A DNA stretch of 26,800 nt from Candidatus Cloacimonadota bacterium (lineage in GTDB: Bacteria > Cloacimonadota > Cloacimonadia > Cloacimonadales > Cloacimonadaceae), in contig JALNXT010000001.1 of assembly GCA_023230245.1 (NCBI GenBank), positions 1-26,800 on the forward strand, written 5' to 3'. The translations under genes and the position numbers were made by a program. The number at the start of each line of letters is the position of its first letter. The first letter of the stretch is position 1. This document shows positions 14,833 through 22,853 of the stretch, in pieces. The notes beneath the pieces are model-generated. The model was not told the DNA's origin, made no database searches, and saw only the letters and a program-made list of their open reading frames with translations.

Positions 14833-15136
14833 GACTGATTACCTCGCTTCTTGTAAGCACAAGTTGACGAGCAAGAATATCAAAATTGGAAGGCAGTTCT
14901 TTGACGCTGCCATCACTTTTGAAACCATAGAAGGTCTTAACGTAGATAAGGATCAATGACTCCACTAAGGTATCATCGCTTTTGGCGTCTTCTTTGCTCA
15001 GTCCAATGGAGACCAAGTACACCTCACATGAATGGATGTGAAGCGTGATTTCGTCATCGGCAAATATATCTTCATTTGAGATCATCAGTGCTTTCTTAAC
15101 TGTTGCTAAGAAACTCGTTTCATCCCTAGCTGCCAT
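14822..15136 (-). CDS. Head-tail connector protein, gp6-like
   Basis: A 104-residue mostly helical protein following the capsid gene: SFLATVKKALMISNEDIFAD, then LHIHSCEVYLVSIGLSKED, then LVESLILIYVKTFYGF. This is the pattern of HK97 gp6-like connectors, which form a ring under the portal. AAAGGAGG precedes the ATG. Length is usual for the family. Confidence 0.85.
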   Translation of the reverse strand: MAARDETSFLATVKKALMISNEDIFADDEITLHIHSCEVYLVSIGLSKEDAKSDDTLVESLILIYVKTFYGFKSDGSVKELPSNFDILARQLVLTRSEVISHDS

Positions 15137-15155
15137 AATGCATCTCCTCCTTTAG

Positions 15156-16310
15156 CTAATTAGTTGAGCTTTCTTTGGCTGCGGCTGCGGCTTTCTTGAC
15201 CCTTAAGAATCCGTTGTAGCCGACAACATTGCCGCCAGTGAAGACGGAAGCCTTGTAGCAGATAATGCCATCCTTGAACTTGTAATCAGTGGATTTCCCG
15301 ATTTCAACTGGTGAGAAGACTGGGACTTCATAGTTCTTTAAGGAACCATAAGCAATGCAGTATTCTCCTGCAACGGTTGCAGAATCGGACAATGCCTTGC
15401 AATTTGAATTAATAACATAAGGAATGCCATCAATGGTTTGTGCAACATAGTCGATAGTATGGACTTTTCTGCCTTCAGCAGTTCTCAACTTGGCAAATGC
15501 TCGTAAGTCATTCTTGTTGAGGATAAGGCAGGCGCCACCTTCAACTTCCTCATCTCCGCCATAGGCAAAGACGATATCATCAAGGGTTGTATCGGTGATT
15601 TCGCTGATTTGGAGCGGAGTAGAATCCGCAAGAGCTACAGCTTCATCAGAGAAAATGCCTGTAAAGGTATTAGAAGTTCCAGCGCCTTTCAAGATTTGCT
15701 GAGAGATCTTCTTTCTTAGCGAAGTATTGATGTTCTTCAAAACTTCCGCCTGATAAGGGAGAGCTGGCAACTTCTCAAGTTCCTCAGTAATTTCGGTATA
15801 AGCAGTGATCTTGACTTTGGTAATAGTCAAATAACCGAATTTAGGCTCTGTTTCGGTATAGGCAGCCCCTTCTAGGGTTAATCCGGCATCCCCGCTAGAC
15901 TTAACAAAGCTCTTCTTATAGGTTTCACCGCCGTTTAAGTTGACGACATTGACCTTGTCTACTAATGTAGACACTTCGCTAAATGGAACAGGTGAGATTT
16001 CGTTGGCGGTATGTTCAGGAAGCAAGATTTCATCACTGGCAACAGTAATGGTTCTACCTTCTTTGATATCCTTGCCGCGTTTCTCAAGTTCCTCAGTGGT
16101 CATCCCTTTTGTTTCGATGATTTGAAGAGGCTTCACTTCGCTCTTTGAAGCAATGTTCATCTTCTTCTCGATCATCGTTCTTTCCTCTTGGAGAGAATCG
16201 CATTCCTTTTCGAATGCAGCTAATTTGTCCACATCCTTTTCGTCAGTCGAGGATGTTCTGATCTCAGCCAATCTGGCCTCGATCTCTTCTTTTCGTTTCA
16301 TTAAATTCAT
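15156..16310 (-). CDS. Major capsid protein, HK97 fold
   Basis: A 384-residue HK97-family capsid protein. The first 60 residues are a coiled coil (MKRKEEIEARLAEIRTS; LAAFEKECDSLQEERTMIEK), the internal scaffold (delta domain) normally removed by the prohead protease. The capsid fold follows, with SEVSTLVDKVNVVNLNGGE, a GLTLEGAAYTETEPKFGY loop, LRKKISQQILKGAGTSNTFT, and a C-terminal GGNVVGYNGFLRVKKAAAAA tail. The short Ala-rich C-terminus is a low-complexity extension. A Lys/Asn crosslink as in HK97 cannot be shown. AGGAGG precedes the start. Confidence 0.95.
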   Translation of the reverse strand: MNLMKRKEEIEARLAEIRTSSTDEKDVDKLAAFEKECDSLQEERTMIEKKMNIASKSEVKPLQIIETKGMTTEELEKRGKDIKEGRTITVASDEILLPEHTANEISPVPFSEVSTLVDKVNVVNLNGGETYKKSFVKSSGDAGLTLEGAAYTETEPKFGYLTITKVKITAYTEITEELEKLPALPYQAEVLKNINTSLRKKISQQILKGAGTSNTFTGIFSDEAVALADSTPLQISEITDTTLDDIVFAYGGDEEVEGGACLILNKNDLRAFAKLRTAEGRKVHTIDYVAQTIDGIPYVINSNCKALSDSATVAGEYCIAYGSLKNYEVPVFSPVEIGKSTDYKFKDGIICYKASVFTGGNVVGYNGFLRVKKAAAAAKESSTN

Positions 16311-16324
16311 GATAATTTTTCCTC

Positions 16325-16918
16325 CTATATCCTTGTTTTAATGTTGATCTTGTTTCTGATAAGCTCTGCTTCCTTTTCACGTTTAGCTACATCCATAGCC
16401 TTTAGTTCGGCATCCACCAAATCTAAAGAGCGTGAGTAGATAGAAGTCCCGTCATAAGCGGGGAGGTCCACCACTGAAACATCGTAAAGTCGATCGATGC
16501 TTTCGATTTTTCTTAGTGGAACCTTAGCGCTTCTATCCCAGCTTTGTTTTGCAACAGTGAAGGCAAAACTCATCTTATCTAAAAGCCCGGCGCGGACCAT
16601 CTTGTACACGTCCTCATTTGAGTGTGTATCCAACAGTTCTGCGTGAACCTTTAAACCATGTTCGTCTATGCTAAGAGTCAAAGACTTATTCTTTGTCCTA
16701 GCCAGAATCAAGAAGGAGTCCATGTGGTTGTACTTGAGCGGGACATCCCTCATCTGCGTGTTGGCGAGTGCCTCTGGAGTTACGATTTCCCTGAATACTC
16801 TTTCCTCATCGCCGATCAATGTTTCCTGATTGAATACTATTGCGTATCCCTCGAGGATCATTTTGCCTTCGGTTTCTTCAAATCTAACCTCGGCAAGTCT
16901 TGTTTCTTTATTGTTCAT
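16325..16918 (-). CDS. HK97-family prohead protease
   Basis: A 197-residue serine protease of the U35/HK97 family that matures the capsid. Seen: LEGYAIVFNQET near the start, LKYNHMDSF with likely catalytic His65, and GLLDKMSFAFTV with likely nucleophile Ser117, then LYDVSVVDLPAYDGTSIYSR, the conserved end of the domain. The Lys/Glu-rich C-terminus (KREKEAELIRNK) probably interacts with the scaffold. The ATG overlaps the portal stop by 11 bases and uses GAGG at 9 bases. Confidence 0.93.
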   Translation of the reverse strand: MNNKETRLAEVRFEETEGKMILEGYAIVFNQETLIGDEERVFREIVTPEALANTQMRDVPLKYNHMDSFLILARTKNKSLTLSIDEHGLKVHAELLDTHSNEDVYKMVRAGLLDKMSFAFTVAKQSWDRSAKVPLRKIESIDRLYDVSVVDLPAYDGTSIYSRSLDLVDAELKAMDVAKREKEAELIRNKINIKTRI

Positions 16919-18137
16919 CTTCCGTGTCCTCCTTTGATGAATTTTCGTCTTCGTTCACTTGATATTTGTTCGCCTTAGATGCATCGACATAATTCAGAGA
17001 CTGTAATCTCTTGTCCCCGCCTTCTACTGGCTCCAAGCCTAATAAAGACCTGGATTCATTAAGCGACATGATTCCAAGCCCCATGAGCTTTTCAATTGCA
17101 CCAACTTTTGTATTCCAAGATGCATATTGAAGCCTCTCAGAAAAGAAGATGACTTCCTCTCCTCTTTGAAGCTGACCCTCCGTCAACAGTCCTAAAGAAA
17201 AAGCCTCGCTCAGCTGAATTGCGATAGGTTCTATCGTTGCCTCATAAAAGGCATTGAACTGATTTTCATCATAGCTGTTAGCAAAAATCTCAGGACTTAC
17301 TCCAAAGTAATCTAGGATTTTGCTTTGAATGAATGAAAGTGTCTTCTCATCCACTAGCTTTGGATCAACTGAAAGCGGGACATAATCAGCTTTGCCGTCA
17401 ATCGGAATGACAGAAGAATCAGCCTTCAAAGCCGTTTTGATGAGTCTGTTGAACTCATCGACCTGTTTCTGCTTATCCGTTTCTTTGAGCATTCCGTTTA
17501 TCTTTAAGAGCCCTTTAATCTGAAACGATGAATAAACAGCACCTTCAATACCTTGAAGCAATGCATCATTGATTTTTAGTGTCTTTAAAATTGCCTCATG
17601 GCTTCCGCTGCTTGAGTTTCCTCCAAAGATCTCGTCCTTCCCATAAAACCTCTTTATGTGAATCACGTTCTCATAAGGGGTCAAATAAGAATTCCCCGTT
17701 TGAAAATAGAACTTCAGATAAAGTGAACCATCGCTGAACTCGACTGGTTCGACGATGGTAGGATTCAATGGGTAAAGACCCACCAAGTGATAATCCGATT
17801 TATCGTAAAGCGGATAAATGAAACAGTTGTCATTAAGCAAGAGCAAAGTAACAGCCTTATACAAGAATTGATAAGGAGTCATTATTTCATTTGGCTTAAA
17901 CTTCAATGCAAATTCCAAGTCACCAGTCTTTTCAGTTTGCTGTCCTTTTTCATCTTTTTTAACGTGTCGCATCTTCAGCTTCCCGCATGCTGATGCAACT
18001 CTATCTATACAAATCGTTACGACATCACTATTAGTGATATTGTTTCCAAAAGGTACTAATGGAAGCTTGATATCATTAAGCAACTGGAACGCCTGTACAG
18101 GTTCTTGAGTTTTCTTTTTTCGTTTGAACAATCCCAT
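16908..18137 (-). CDS. Portal protein, HK97 family
   Basis: A 409-residue portal protein forming the dodecameric DNA gateway. The order is typical: ITNSDVVTICIDRVASACGK at about 35-55, MTPYQFLYKAVTLLLLNDNC, YPLYDKSDYHLVGLYPLNP, then GIMSLNESRSLLGLEPVEGG near the end, the characteristic portal C-terminal motif. Length matches the family. AGGAGG precedes the ATG. It follows the large terminase by 9 bases. Confidence 0.95.
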   Translation of the reverse strand: MGLFKRKKKTQEPVQAFQLLNDIKLPLVPFGNNITNSDVVTICIDRVASACGKLKMRHVKKDEKGQQTEKTGDLEFALKFKPNEIMTPYQFLYKAVTLLLLNDNCFIYPLYDKSDYHLVGLYPLNPTIVEPVEFSDGSLYLKFYFQTGNSYLTPYENVIHIKRFYGKDEIFGGNSSSGSHEAILKTLKINDALLQGIEGAVYSSFQIKGLLKINGMLKETDKQKQVDEFNRLIKTALKADSSVIPIDGKADYVPLSVDPKLVDEKTLSFIQSKILDYFGVSPEIFANSYDENQFNAFYEATIEPIAIQLSEAFSLGLLTEGQLQRGEEVIFFSERLQYASWNTKVGAIEKLMGLGIMSLNESRSLLGLEPVEGGDKRLQSLNYVDASKANKYQVNEDENSSKEDTEDEQ

Positions 18138-18146
18138 AAATACCTC

Positions 18147-19790
18147 CTAACTCATCATGTTTTCGTATTCGATCTTGTGTCTATTCAAAATTGTATAGGC
18201 GATGATCAATGCAACTGCACCATCGATTCGCTTGTACTTTGAATTCAGTTTGCAAGGCTGAATATTTCCGTTTATATCGACCTTTGCCTGAGTGTTTGCA
18301 AGGCACCATTTAAGAATTGGATTGTCATCATAAACTACGATGTGATTCTTTAAGTCAGCTTCAAGCTGCTTCATCGGCTCAGACAAAGAAAAGACGCCTT
18401 GCCTTACTTCTTCCATATCAAACCCTGAGTCTTTCATCTCGTTGACCCAGTACCTTGAGTTCCATGGATCATACCCGACCCAGAGAGGCCTGACTCCATA
18501 GTCATAAACCATGTCCTTGAACCACTCTGTCACCTTTGTAAAGTCGTTTTGGCTCCCTTCCGTCAAGGTCAGAAGTCCTCTTTTAACCCAGATGTCGTAT
18601 GGGACATTGTCCTCTTCTTTTCTCTTTTCGATAACCTCGCTTGGCATGAAGAAATGCGGGATCACATACTTCTTTCCGTTCTTTATAACAACAAGAACTG
18701 CTGCGGTAAGGTCAGTAGTCGACGATAAATCAACTCCGCCTATCGCATAGTTGTCAGACAAGTCTTTAAGTTCATACTTTTCCTCATTGTTTAAATCATC
18801 GAAAGTAAGCCACGATCCGCTTTCTAATTGCTTAATGTTAAAGTCTTTGCATAACATCGTCAGTCTAGTTGAAAGATCGTTTTTTGCTTTATTCATAATG
18901 TCCTCTAGATAGGAATACATCTTTACCGTCCCTAGAGATGGATTTGACTTTTGCCACGACTGCTCGCTTGCATAGATTTCCTTTTCGGAATCCTGGGTAT
19001 AAAGCCAAGGCAGCAATCTTTCGTCATTGATTTCGCCTTTGATTATCTTCCTGCAGTATTCGAGCTTCTTTTCAAGGAACCCTCCCACCACATTTCCTTC
19101 AGTAGTAATGATGAAGATAAGCGGCTGCTTCTTGGTCGATTGAGACTGCTTTATTGCGTCATAGACCTTCGAATCAGTCATCTGATGGACCTCGTCGATG
19201 CATCCAACTTCTATGTTGTAGCCATCAAGATTTCTCGACTGGGCTGATAGCTTCTTGATTTTGTTCTTAGTCTTGGGAGAGTAGATATGGTAGATGTTCT
19301 TTCTACTTCTGCTTGGCTTTGAAAGGGCACGAGACTGTTCCCTCATGTTGTTGATTTCATCAAATAGGATCGATGCCTGATCGTTGGTGTTTGAGGCGCA
19401 AACAATGTCCACTCCGCCGCGCGACAGGAAAAACTCGGCCAGATCGATTCCGGCCACGAATGTCGTCTTGCCGTTTTTTCTAGCAACAAGAAGCACCACC
19501 TCGTTGAACCTTCTTAGGCCTGTTGCCTTGAACTTAAAGCCATAGGCGACCTGAAGAATCGTCTTTTCCCAAAGCTCAAGAATAAAGGGCTTCCCGTTAA
19601 ACGGCGACTTCGTATGCCTGCAGAACTTCTCAATGAAATCAATTCTCAGGTTTCCGGGCTTTTCGTCATAAACGTATCTGGGATCAGAGAGGTCCTTCAC
19701 AAGCCCCTCGATGACCGCCATCAATTCCTGGCCTATGATGATTTCCCTGTTCTTGGCTTTTTCGTAGTATTCAAGAAGATAGTTACTCAT
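18147..19790 (-). CDS. terL: Large terminase subunit (packaging ATPase and nuclease)
   Basis: A 547-residue large terminase. Start placed at the ATG at 19788-19790 (MSNYLLEYYEKAKNREII), which gives an 8-base overlap (ATGAGTAA) with the small subunit; ATGs at 19811 and 19823 are also in frame, none with a strong ribosome site. Walker A is VARKNGKT (about 102-109) and Walker B is VGCIDEVH (195-202), followed by the coupling motif FIITTEG. The RNase H-like nuclease has GGVDLSSTTDLTA (Asp354), and WVGYDPWNSRYW as a second acidic site. It translocates DNA into the prohead and cuts it. Confidence 0.95.
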   Translation of the reverse strand: MSNYLLEYYEKAKNREIIIGQELMAVIEGLVKDLSDPRYVYDEKPGNLRIDFIEKFCRHTKSPFNGKPFILELWEKTILQVAYGFKFKATGLRRFNEVVLLVARKNGKTTFVAGIDLAEFFLSRGGVDIVCASNTNDQASILFDEINNMREQSRALSKPSRSRKNIYHIYSPKTKNKIKKLSAQSRNLDGYNIEVGCIDEVHQMTDSKVYDAIKQSQSTKKQPLIFIITTEGNVVGGFLEKKLEYCRKIIKGEINDERLLPWLYTQDSEKEIYASEQSWQKSNPSLGTVKMYSYLEDIMNKAKNDLSTRLTMLCKDFNIKQLESGSWLTFDDLNNEEKYELKDLSDNYAIGGVDLSSTTDLTAAVLVVIKNGKKYVIPHFFMPSEVIEKRKEEDNVPYDIWVKRGLLTLTEGSQNDFTKVTEWFKDMVYDYGVRPLWVGYDPWNSRYWVNEMKDSGFDMEEVRQGVFSLSEPMKQLEADLKNHIVVYDDNPILKWCLANTQAKVDINGNIQPCKLNSKYKRIDGAVALIIAYTILNRHKIEYENMMS

Positions 19791-20112
19791 TGGACTCGCT
19801 AATGAACTCATCGAATTCGTCATCCTCGTCGATGTTGTCTTTCCCTATGATGGCATTCAAGGTCCTGATTATGCTTTGGTACACCGAAAGGCTTTGAAGA
19901 TAAGTCTTATAGTAAAGCGACTGACGCACATTCCCTTTACTAGACCTTTCAACGGATCCATATCTTTTCACTTTATCTTCGATGCCTGTGAGCTCAACTT
20001 TAAGGAAAGCGGCCTTCAGTATAAGGTCATCGACCAGTTCGGCTTTGGTTGGCTCCACGTTTTGAAACAAAGCCTTCAAACGTGCGTATTCTGCGCTGAT
20101 TTTATCTTCCAC
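19783..20112 (-). CDS. terS: Small terminase subunit, P27-like
   Basis: A 109-residue protein starting at GTG, chosen because AGGAGG sits 9 bases before it. It is helical (YARLKALFQNVEPTKAELVD; FLKVELTGIEDKVKRYG; SLSVYQSIIRTLNAIIG) with an acidic C-terminus (DEDDEFDEF) that could contact the large subunit. Size, position and pattern fit P27-type small terminases, which recognise phage DNA ends. It lies only 20 bases beyond a terminator, so its transcription must start in or before the upstream genes and read through, or begin within about 20 bases. Confidence 0.85.
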   Translation of the reverse strand: MEDKISAEYARLKALFQNVEPTKAELVDDLILKAAFLKVELTGIEDKVKRYGSVERSSKGNVRQSLYYKTYLQSLSVYQSIIRTLNAIIGKDNIDEDDEFDEFISESNE

Positions 20113-20132
20113 GATTAATTCCTCCTATAACT

Positions 20133-20156
20133 AAAAAAGAGCCCTAGCGAGCCCTT
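20133..20156 (-). terminator. Intrinsic terminator just upstream of the terminase gene
   Basis: On the minus strand AGGGCTC, loop GCTA, GGGCTCT, then T run. The 7-bp stem (49-55 with 38-44 of 20.1 kb) includes two wobble pairs. It separates the small-gene cassette from the packaging operon; the small terminase start lies 20 bases downstream. Confidence 0.75.
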
Positions 20157-20178
20157 TGTTGCGATTTGCCTTTTGTCT

Positions 20179-20586
20179 TTATTCCTCAGGCTTTTCAAAT
20201 ATTTTTCTTGGAACCAGTAGAGCGTTCCCGACATACTCTTTATCAAATAAGATGGATGCAAGCCTATTTCTTTTAAGTCCTATAAGCAGTCCTTCTTCAT
20301 TTACAACCGTCAGGAAATCAGGAAGTATCTCTGATCCGATTTCAATGTATCCATCAACCGCCTTTTGAAGTTCTTTCAAAGAGAAGTATTTTCCGCTTGG
20401 CTTTATGAGCTTCAGTTCCGTTGGCGTGATCATTAAGGCAGCATCCTTAGCTCTAATTCTGCTTAGGAAGATTCTATAAGGAAGCACGACTTTTACATTG
20501 CACTCATCGCAGCATGTCTTTCCCGCAATCGGAAACGGATTGTTGCCATGGCCTTCGATTTCTTTACCGCAGATACAGCATTTCAT
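20179..20586 (-). CDS. DUF3846-like protein with N-terminal zinc finger
   Basis: A 135-residue protein. Residues 1-30 are a small zinc finger (MKCCICGKEI, then CCDECNVKV). Residues 50-130 look like DUF3846: ITPTELKLIKPSGKYFSLKE, LQKAVDGYIEI, LTVVNEEGLLIGLKRN, and YVGNALLVPRKIF. Such proteins are common on phages and plasmids in Gram-positive bacteria and the role is unknown. The start overlaps the preceding stop as ATGA, and a terminator follows its stop within about 25 bases. Confidence 0.8.
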   Translation of the reverse strand: MKCCICGKEIEGHGNNPFPIAGKTCCDECNVKVVLPYRIFLSRIRAKDAALMITPTELKLIKPSGKYFSLKELQKAVDGYIEIGSEILPDFLTVVNEEGLLIGLKRNRLASILFDKEYVGNALLVPRKIFEKPEE

Positions 20587-20777
20587 TTTTCGCCTCCTTC
20601 TTTCATCCCTTCAGACAAGCCGAGCTCGTAAGCCTTCTTCATCGCAGCTTCAAGTCCCCAGACCGACACATCGATGAAATCAAGCGAATCGCTCATTCTC
20701 TGCTCAAATGTTTCGAATGTGACGAAGTTTTCCTTTGCAATCCTTGTCAGTTCTTTTCTTAGTTTTTTCTCTGTCAT
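20583..20777 (-). CDS. Small phage protein, DUF6900-like
   Basis: A 64-residue protein (MTEKKLRKELTRIAKENF; then SDSLDFIDVSVWGLEAAMKK). The SDSLDFxDVxVWGL block with a following amphipathic helix is a pattern I recall as DUF6900, a short protein frequent on Bacillota mobile elements. Function is unknown. Its ATG follows AAGGA at about 10 bases, and its stop overlaps the next start. Confidence 0.75.
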   Translation of the reverse strand: MTEKKLRKELTRIAKENFVTFETFEQRMSDSLDFIDVSVWGLEAAMKKAYELGLSEGMKEGGEK

Positions 20778-20807
20778 ACTCTTTTTTCCTTGCCTTCACA
20801 CCTTTCT

Positions 20808-21110
20808 CTACTTTATTTTGAAAAGTTCGACTGGCATGTAGCTTGTGTATCTTGGATAGTCGTAGCCTTCGCTTTCAACCAAGATGCCATAGTCATAGCC
20901 TTCGCAAACAACGAAGATGCAATGCATGCGCCCTTTATCGTCTTCATACATTTTTTCTTTGTTCTCTTTCACGTAGTCTCTGTCCAGAAGCGGATTGTGA
21001 ATGAGATCTTCAAATTCTTCTTTTGTGAGCCTTACCACCTTTTCGATGACCGCTTCGGTTTGAGGGTATATTTCCTCAGGTGTTGGTTTTCTTGTGAAAT
21101 TGACTTTCAT
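20808..21110 (-). CDS. Small phage protein, DUF6329-like
   Basis: A 100-residue protein from the ATG at 21108-21110 (MKVNFTRKPTPEEIYPQTEA). Longer in-frame starts exist upstream but run through the promoter/leader repeat and terminator and are not credible. Features include VRLTKEEFEDLIHNPLLDRD and VCEGYDYGILVESEGYDYPR, a pattern I associate with DUF6329. Function unknown. It is the first gene of the cassette driven by the 21131-21180 promoter. SD AAGGAGG lies 9 bases upstream. Confidence 0.78.
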   Translation of the reverse strand: MKVNFTRKPTPEEIYPQTEAVIEKVVRLTKEEFEDLIHNPLLDRDYVKENKEKMYEDDKGRMHCIFVVCEGYDYGILVESEGYDYPRYTSYMPVELFKIK

Positions 21111-21130
21111 GTTTGTGTCCTCCTTGCCAT

Positions 21131-21180
21131 TTGGCATACATATACATCGCTCTTGTTTCTCACTATAGCAAGTTAATAAT
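21131..21180 (-). promoter_or_regulatory. Promoter/leader repeat, copy 1
   Basis: A 50-base segment identical at 46 of 50 positions to 22854-22903. On the minus strand it includes the extended -10 TGCTATAGT (21162-21170), then AACAAGAGCGATGTATATGTATGCC leading into the ribosome site. It starts about 70 bases after a terminator and drives the 20808-21110 gene. The conserved transcribed portion ATGTATATGTATG opens a short overlapping frame. Confidence 0.7.
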
Positions 21181-21248
21181 TTTGTTAATTGAAACAGGCG
21201 TTTTGTGGCCTTTTTCGCATAGCTTGAACACAAACCCGACTTAGATTT

Positions 21249-21279
21249 AAAAAGCCCACACAAGCCAAGTGTGAGCCCA
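21249..21279 (-). terminator. Intrinsic terminator between two small-gene cassettes
   Basis: GCCCACAC (21254-21261) pairs with GTGTGAGC (21269-21276), one wobble. On the minus strand it is followed by TTTTTAAAT. It closes the cassette of 22839-21295. Confidence 0.85.
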
Positions 21280-21294
21280 AGTTTCAGGTTTTGT

Positions 21295-21471
21295 TCATGC
21301 TTCCTTGATGACGATGAAACTATCAACTTCGGGAATAATCGCACAGCCGCCCCATGTCCCATGAATCTGATTAAGGGAATCGATGTATTCGACTTTTCCA
21401 ATTCTGTCTGCATAAGTAGGCTCATCCTTCATTTCGACAATCTTAATTGTGTCGCCGACTTTCACTTTCAT
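21295..21471 (-). CDS. Small beta-barrel protein, DUF4314-like
   Basis: A 58-residue protein from the ATG at 21469-21471, which overlaps the previous stop as TGATG and has GGAGG 9 bases ahead. Sequence begins MKVKVGDTIKIVEMKDEP and ends with IIPEVDSFIVIKEA. The layout (VGDTIKIV, a turn, GKVEYIDSLNQIHGTWGG, then IPEVDSF) matches DUF4314-like phage proteins, probably a small SH3-like barrel. Function is unknown. Confidence 0.78.
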   Translation of the reverse strand: MKVKVGDTIKIVEMKDEPTYADRIGKVEYIDSLNQIHGTWGGCAIIPEVDSFIVIKEA

Positions 21472-21884
21472 CACTTTATCCTCCATGCTCCGTATATGGT
21501 CAAGTAACCGCAATCCCAAGTATCAAGAAGCTCTCCGTTTTTAATGCAGCTGATGTGGCTTCTCACTTTCACGATGTATGTGCCTTCCTTATGACCATCA
21601 AGGAACTGCCATAGTTTTTCCCTCGACTCGCCTTCATGGGCTTTGAATTTAATCGTTTCATAACCGAGCTTCTCAAGCCAGACTCTAAGAAAGTCATGAT
21701 CCTTATAAGAATCAAATCCGAGTTCTGTTTTCGCTCTGTTGAGTTCCCTTCTTGTCTCCATGTAGTCTTTTTCGAAGGCTGTGCAAACTGCTCTGACGAC
21801 GCAGTCTTTAACCTTAAGACCATCTGGATGGGCATTATAGAATCTGAAGCTATCCGTCTTATGATAGATAAGATTTAAATCCAT
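21471..21884 (-). CDS. Papain-like-fold phage protein (putative cysteine peptidase)
   Basis: A 137-residue protein starting at ATG 21882-21884 (MDLNLIYHKTDSFRFYNAHP), with GGGAGG 8 bases upstream. KVKDCVVRAVCTAFEKDY has a Cys at a helix start, followed later by GTYIVKVRSHISCIKNGEL with a His, and LLDTWDCG with an Asp. Cys, His and Asp in this order and spacing are the papain-like triad, in a compact form seen in unnamed phage proteins. It could cut a host or phage protein, or only bind. No signal peptide. It is coupled to the next gene. Confidence 0.65.
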   Translation of the reverse strand: MDLNLIYHKTDSFRFYNAHPDGLKVKDCVVRAVCTAFEKDYMETRRELNRAKTELGFDSYKDHDFLRVWLEKLGYETIKFKAHEGESREKLWQFLDGHKEGTYIVKVRSHISCIKNGELLDTWDCGYLTIYGAWRIK

Positions 21885-21886
21885 AT

Positions 21887-22324
21887 TTATTCCTCCCATG
21901 GCCTGTTGAGCCATTTGACGAGTTCCCTTGACGAATTCGTCTCGAATATTGCGTTTTCCCAGTGTCCTTCGCCATCAGGGGTTCTTCCATAGACTGTATA
22001 TTTGCTTTTGTTCCAGCTGCAGCCGAACTGAACTGTGAACTGGACATTGCCGTTTTCGATTGAGCAGATTCTGAAGTCATCATAGAGCGGTCCGTTTAGC
22101 GGGCAGTTGTTTTTGAAGAACAAATAGGTCTTGTCAAGCTCAACCTTCCCACCGTCTTTAATCTGCTTTACCACCCCTCCAAGTTTGTAGGTCTTATTTC
22201 TAAGGGATGAATCCCTGCAAAACCAATCAAACCAGCCTGCTTCGATCTGGGTCTTTCTGTCGTATGCGTCATAGATCCCTTTGTTGAAATTCGATATCCA
22301 TTGTCTCAGTGTTTGCTTTTCCAT
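21887..22324 (-). CDS. Conserved phage protein of unknown function
   Basis: A 145-residue protein, starting MEKQTLRQWISNFNKGIYD at 22324 because GAGG is 8 bases upstream; an alternative ATG at 22339 overlaps the previous stop. It is aromatic-rich (AGWFDWFCRDSSLRNKTY; TYLFFKNNCPLNGPLYDDFR; FTVQFGCSWNKSKYTVYG) with a C-terminal helix ending in WLNRPWEE. I recognise the style from gut Bacillota phages but not a function. The Cys residues are not in a zinc pattern. Cassette position suggests a host-takeover or accessory role rather than virion structure. Confidence 0.7.
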   Translation of the reverse strand: MEKQTLRQWISNFNKGIYDAYDRKTQIEAGWFDWFCRDSSLRNKTYKLGGVVKQIKDGGKVELDKTYLFFKNNCPLNGPLYDDFRICSIENGNVQFTVQFGCSWNKSKYTVYGRTPDGEGHWENAIFETNSSRELVKWLNRPWEE

Positions 22325-22338
22325 TTTCGTTTTCCTCA

Positions 22339-22566
22339 TTAGTTGTTCTCAGCTTTGAGAATCATATTAAGTGCCTCTTTGGCTTCATCGTCGGTTGGCT
22401 GTATGTCCCATCCTCTTTCGTAGCTGCAGACTATCTTGCCTTCGAGCTTAATCATGAGTTTTGAAATTCTGCCATCATTGATTCCATAGACGCTTCCAGT
22501 GTCGTATTGCTTAATCCAGTAACGGTAGACTTTGCCGTTGATTTTCAGTGTTCCTTCTTTCCACAT
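22339..22566 (-). CDS. Small conserved phage protein, DUF7678-like
   Basis: A 75-residue protein (MWKEGTLKINGKVYRYWIKQ; then DGRISKLMIKLEGKIV, SYERGWDIQPTDDEAKEALN). Features are a beta-hairpin N-terminus, GRISKL and YERGWD motifs, and a C-terminal helix. I recall this arrangement as DUF7678, common near coiled-coil and DUF4314-like genes in Bacillota phages. AGGAGG precedes its ATG. Function unknown. Confidence 0.72.
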   Translation of the reverse strand: MWKEGTLKINGKVYRYWIKQYDTGSVYGINDGRISKLMIKLEGKIVCSYERGWDIQPTDDEAKEALNMILKAENN

Positions 22567-22578
22567 AACCAGTTCCTC

Positions 22579-22839
22579 CTATTCGATGTTCTCGAGACCG
22601 TCTTCAGCCTCTTGGAGGGAGCTTGCTGCTTCCTCGACCGTTCCGGCTGTGTCGTCGAGCCACTCCTGTCTTTCTTCCTGAAGGCCAGTAAGTTCTGACC
22701 TTCCTTCATAGGGTTCGATGTTTCCGGACTCGCTTTCGATGTCGCTTTGGAGATCTTCCAGTTCAACTCTGATGTCGCCGATCTTTTCCTTAAGTTCCTC
22801 GATGCGTTTCTTGAGCTGCGTCTTTGTGTTGTTTGCCAT
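22579..22839 (-). CDS. Small coiled-coil protein at the cassette head
   Basis: An 86-residue acidic protein starting MANNTKTQLKKRIEELKEK at 22839, preceded by AAAGGAGG. Nearly the whole length is heptad-like coiled coil (IGDIRVELEDLQSDIESESG; EERQEWLDDTAGTVEEAASS), with many Glu and no Cys. Likely an oligomer or scaffold; no family recognised. It is the first gene after promoter/leader copy 2, so it shares regulation with the 20808-21110 gene. Confidence 0.75.
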   Translation of the reverse strand: MANNTKTQLKKRIEELKEKIGDIRVELEDLQSDIESESGNIEPYEGRSELTGLQEERQEWLDDTAGTVEEAASSLQEAEDGLENIE

Positions 22840-22853
22840 GCCGTTTTCCTCCT

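Noticed and set aside
21111..21425. Extended start for the 20808-21110 gene up to 21425
   Set aside because: The extension passes through a terminator and a promoter/leader repeat, and its translation resembles nothing; the ATG with AAGGAGG at 21110 is better.
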